NCBI GenBank assembly: GCA_964555515.1
Contig: CAZKSJ010000048.1
Coordinates: 1 to 5,278 of the forward strand
Direction of reading: 5' to 3'
Source: UBA1388 sp964555515
Lineage (GTDB): Bacteria > Patescibacteriota > Microgenomatia > UBA1400 > PJMF01
Length of the DNA stretch: 5,278 nucleotides
Made by a program: the position numbers and the translations under genes. A model generated the notes under the pieces. It had not been told where the DNA came from and did not search any database. It saw only the letters and a list, made by a program, of their open reading frames with translations. Below are positions 4,674-5,278 of this stretch, in pieces. Each line of letters starts with the position of its first letter. Position 1 is the first letter of the stretch.

Positions 4674-5278
4674 TTAGTCTGTGGATGCAAACCAAGGATT
4701 GTCCCCTAAGTGCCAAACAGAGATGGAAGTAATGCCTTCTGAATTAAGTAGAGCCTTTTTTTGATTAAGGCTTTGTGAGTCGTTATAAAAATAGACATAT
4801 CTACCCCGCTGCCAAGTCATTTCTTGTGATGAGTCATCTCTCGTAGCAGTCTCAAAGCCAAGTTCCTCTCTGATTTGTTCATATGTCAGCAAGTCAAACT
4901 GATTTGAATTTTTCTGAGCGCGGTAACCATAGGCTGGTAGGCCAAAGGTGAGTTTTGCGGGATTTGGATACTCTGTCAAAGTCCAGTCAGCCACATCATG
5001 CAGCCAATCTAAAGGCGCAATGGGTGTTCCTGCGCCGTGATCATATTGATAGTCATAGGCCATGATCACTAGCTGATCCACCGGTAAACTCATAAAATCA
5101 CGATACCGCCAAACGTAGGATGCCTGATCTGTCGCTGAAGCAATAGCGGGTCCATCAACCATCAATAACTTATTTTGTTGATGGAGCGCGTCGCCCAAGA
5201 TCTGCAAATAATCACGATAATCTTGATAAAGTTGATCATCCCACCCAGCAAAGTCTTCAAAGTCCAGCTCAATGCCTG
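4674..5278 (-). CDS. GH18-family glycosidase-like protein, C-terminal part
   Basis: The frame runs open to the window end, so the N-terminal part is missing; 200 full residues and a TAA stop are visible. The first residues, GIELDFEDF (5276-5250), match the GH18 active-site strand (consensus DxxDxDxE), with the catalytic Glu and the Asp two residues before it present. Downstream come LVIMAYDYQ (the conserved M-x-Y-D strand), APLDWLHDVADW, KLTFGLPAYGYRAQ and a C-terminal TSISVWHLGDNP, in the order seen in the YaaH/spore-hydrolase-like branch of GH18. This branch acts on N-acetylglucosamine polymers such as peptidoglycan or chitin; the substrate here is unknown. The TTG at 5207 could be mistaken for a start, but the catalytic motif lies upstream of it and the frame is continuous, so it is an internal Leu. 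The upstream codon is xCA, which cannot encode the first Asp of the motif. Fold call secure, activity likely but not certain. Confidence 0.93.
   Translation of the reverse strand, partial: GIELDFEDFAGWDDQLYQDYRDYLQILGDALHQQNKLLMVDGPAIASATDQASYVWRYRDFMSLPVDQLVIMAYDYQYDHGAGTPIAPLDWLHDVADWTLTEYPNPAKLTFGLPAYGYRAQKNSNQFDLLTYEQIREELGFETATRDDSSQEMTWQRGRYVYFYNDSQSLNQKKALLNSEGITSISVWHLGDNPWFASTD

Noticed and set aside
5205..5207. TTG as the start of the minus-strand GH18-like protein
   Set aside because: The GH18 catalytic strand GIELDFE lies upstream in the same open frame, so translation must begin beyond the window.

Overview
This is an AT-rich bacterial window with six protein-coding genes, two of them cut by the window edges. 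There are no RNA genes, insertion sequences, CRISPR arrays or origins that I can support. TGA, TAA and TAG all behave as stops, so the standard bacterial code fits and the TGA-as-glycine code of some candidate phyla is not used. The gene set (a small FAS1 protein, a secreted delta-60-like propeller with Ig-like domains, a short cupin, a compact SRAP protein, a GH18 protein) and the frequent lack of Shine-Dalgarno sequences would suit a Patescibacteria/CPR-type genome. That placement is an inference from gene content, not a demonstrated taxonomy.

Left part (1-3182, all plus strand). The end of a FAS1 (fasciclin) domain gene is followed by an 11-bp perfect inverted repeat that looks like a terminator. 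Next comes a TetR-family regulator (382-957). After a 62-nt gap lies a 720-residue exported protein (1020-3182), built from a signal peptide, seven propeller-like repeats, a very acidic linker and two Ig-like modules. The regulator sits between two genes for surface or adhesion-type proteins, so it may control one or both; this is inferred from position only.

Middle (3183-3975). A 226-nt intergenic stretch holds a TATAAT box and a good Shine-Dalgarno site, and leads into a small single-domain cupin whose start is best placed at 3409. A 183-nt convergent spacer with a weak hairpin plus T-run follows.

Right part (3976-5278, minus strand). An SRAP-family protein (YedK/HMCES type, abasic-site DNA-protein crosslinking) has all its catalytic residues and a textbook leaderless promoter. 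Upstream of it on the same strand is the C-terminal 200 residues of a GH18 glycosidase-like protein, cut by the window end at its catalytic motif.

The genes do not form one obvious pathway. The most distinctive signals are the mixed mode of translation initiation (three starts without Shine-Dalgarno and with a -10 box close by, against one classical ribosome binding site) and the architecture of the 720-residue protein, with seven blades and six cysteines placed as three likely disulfide pairs. I did not find a clear new multi-gene system here.
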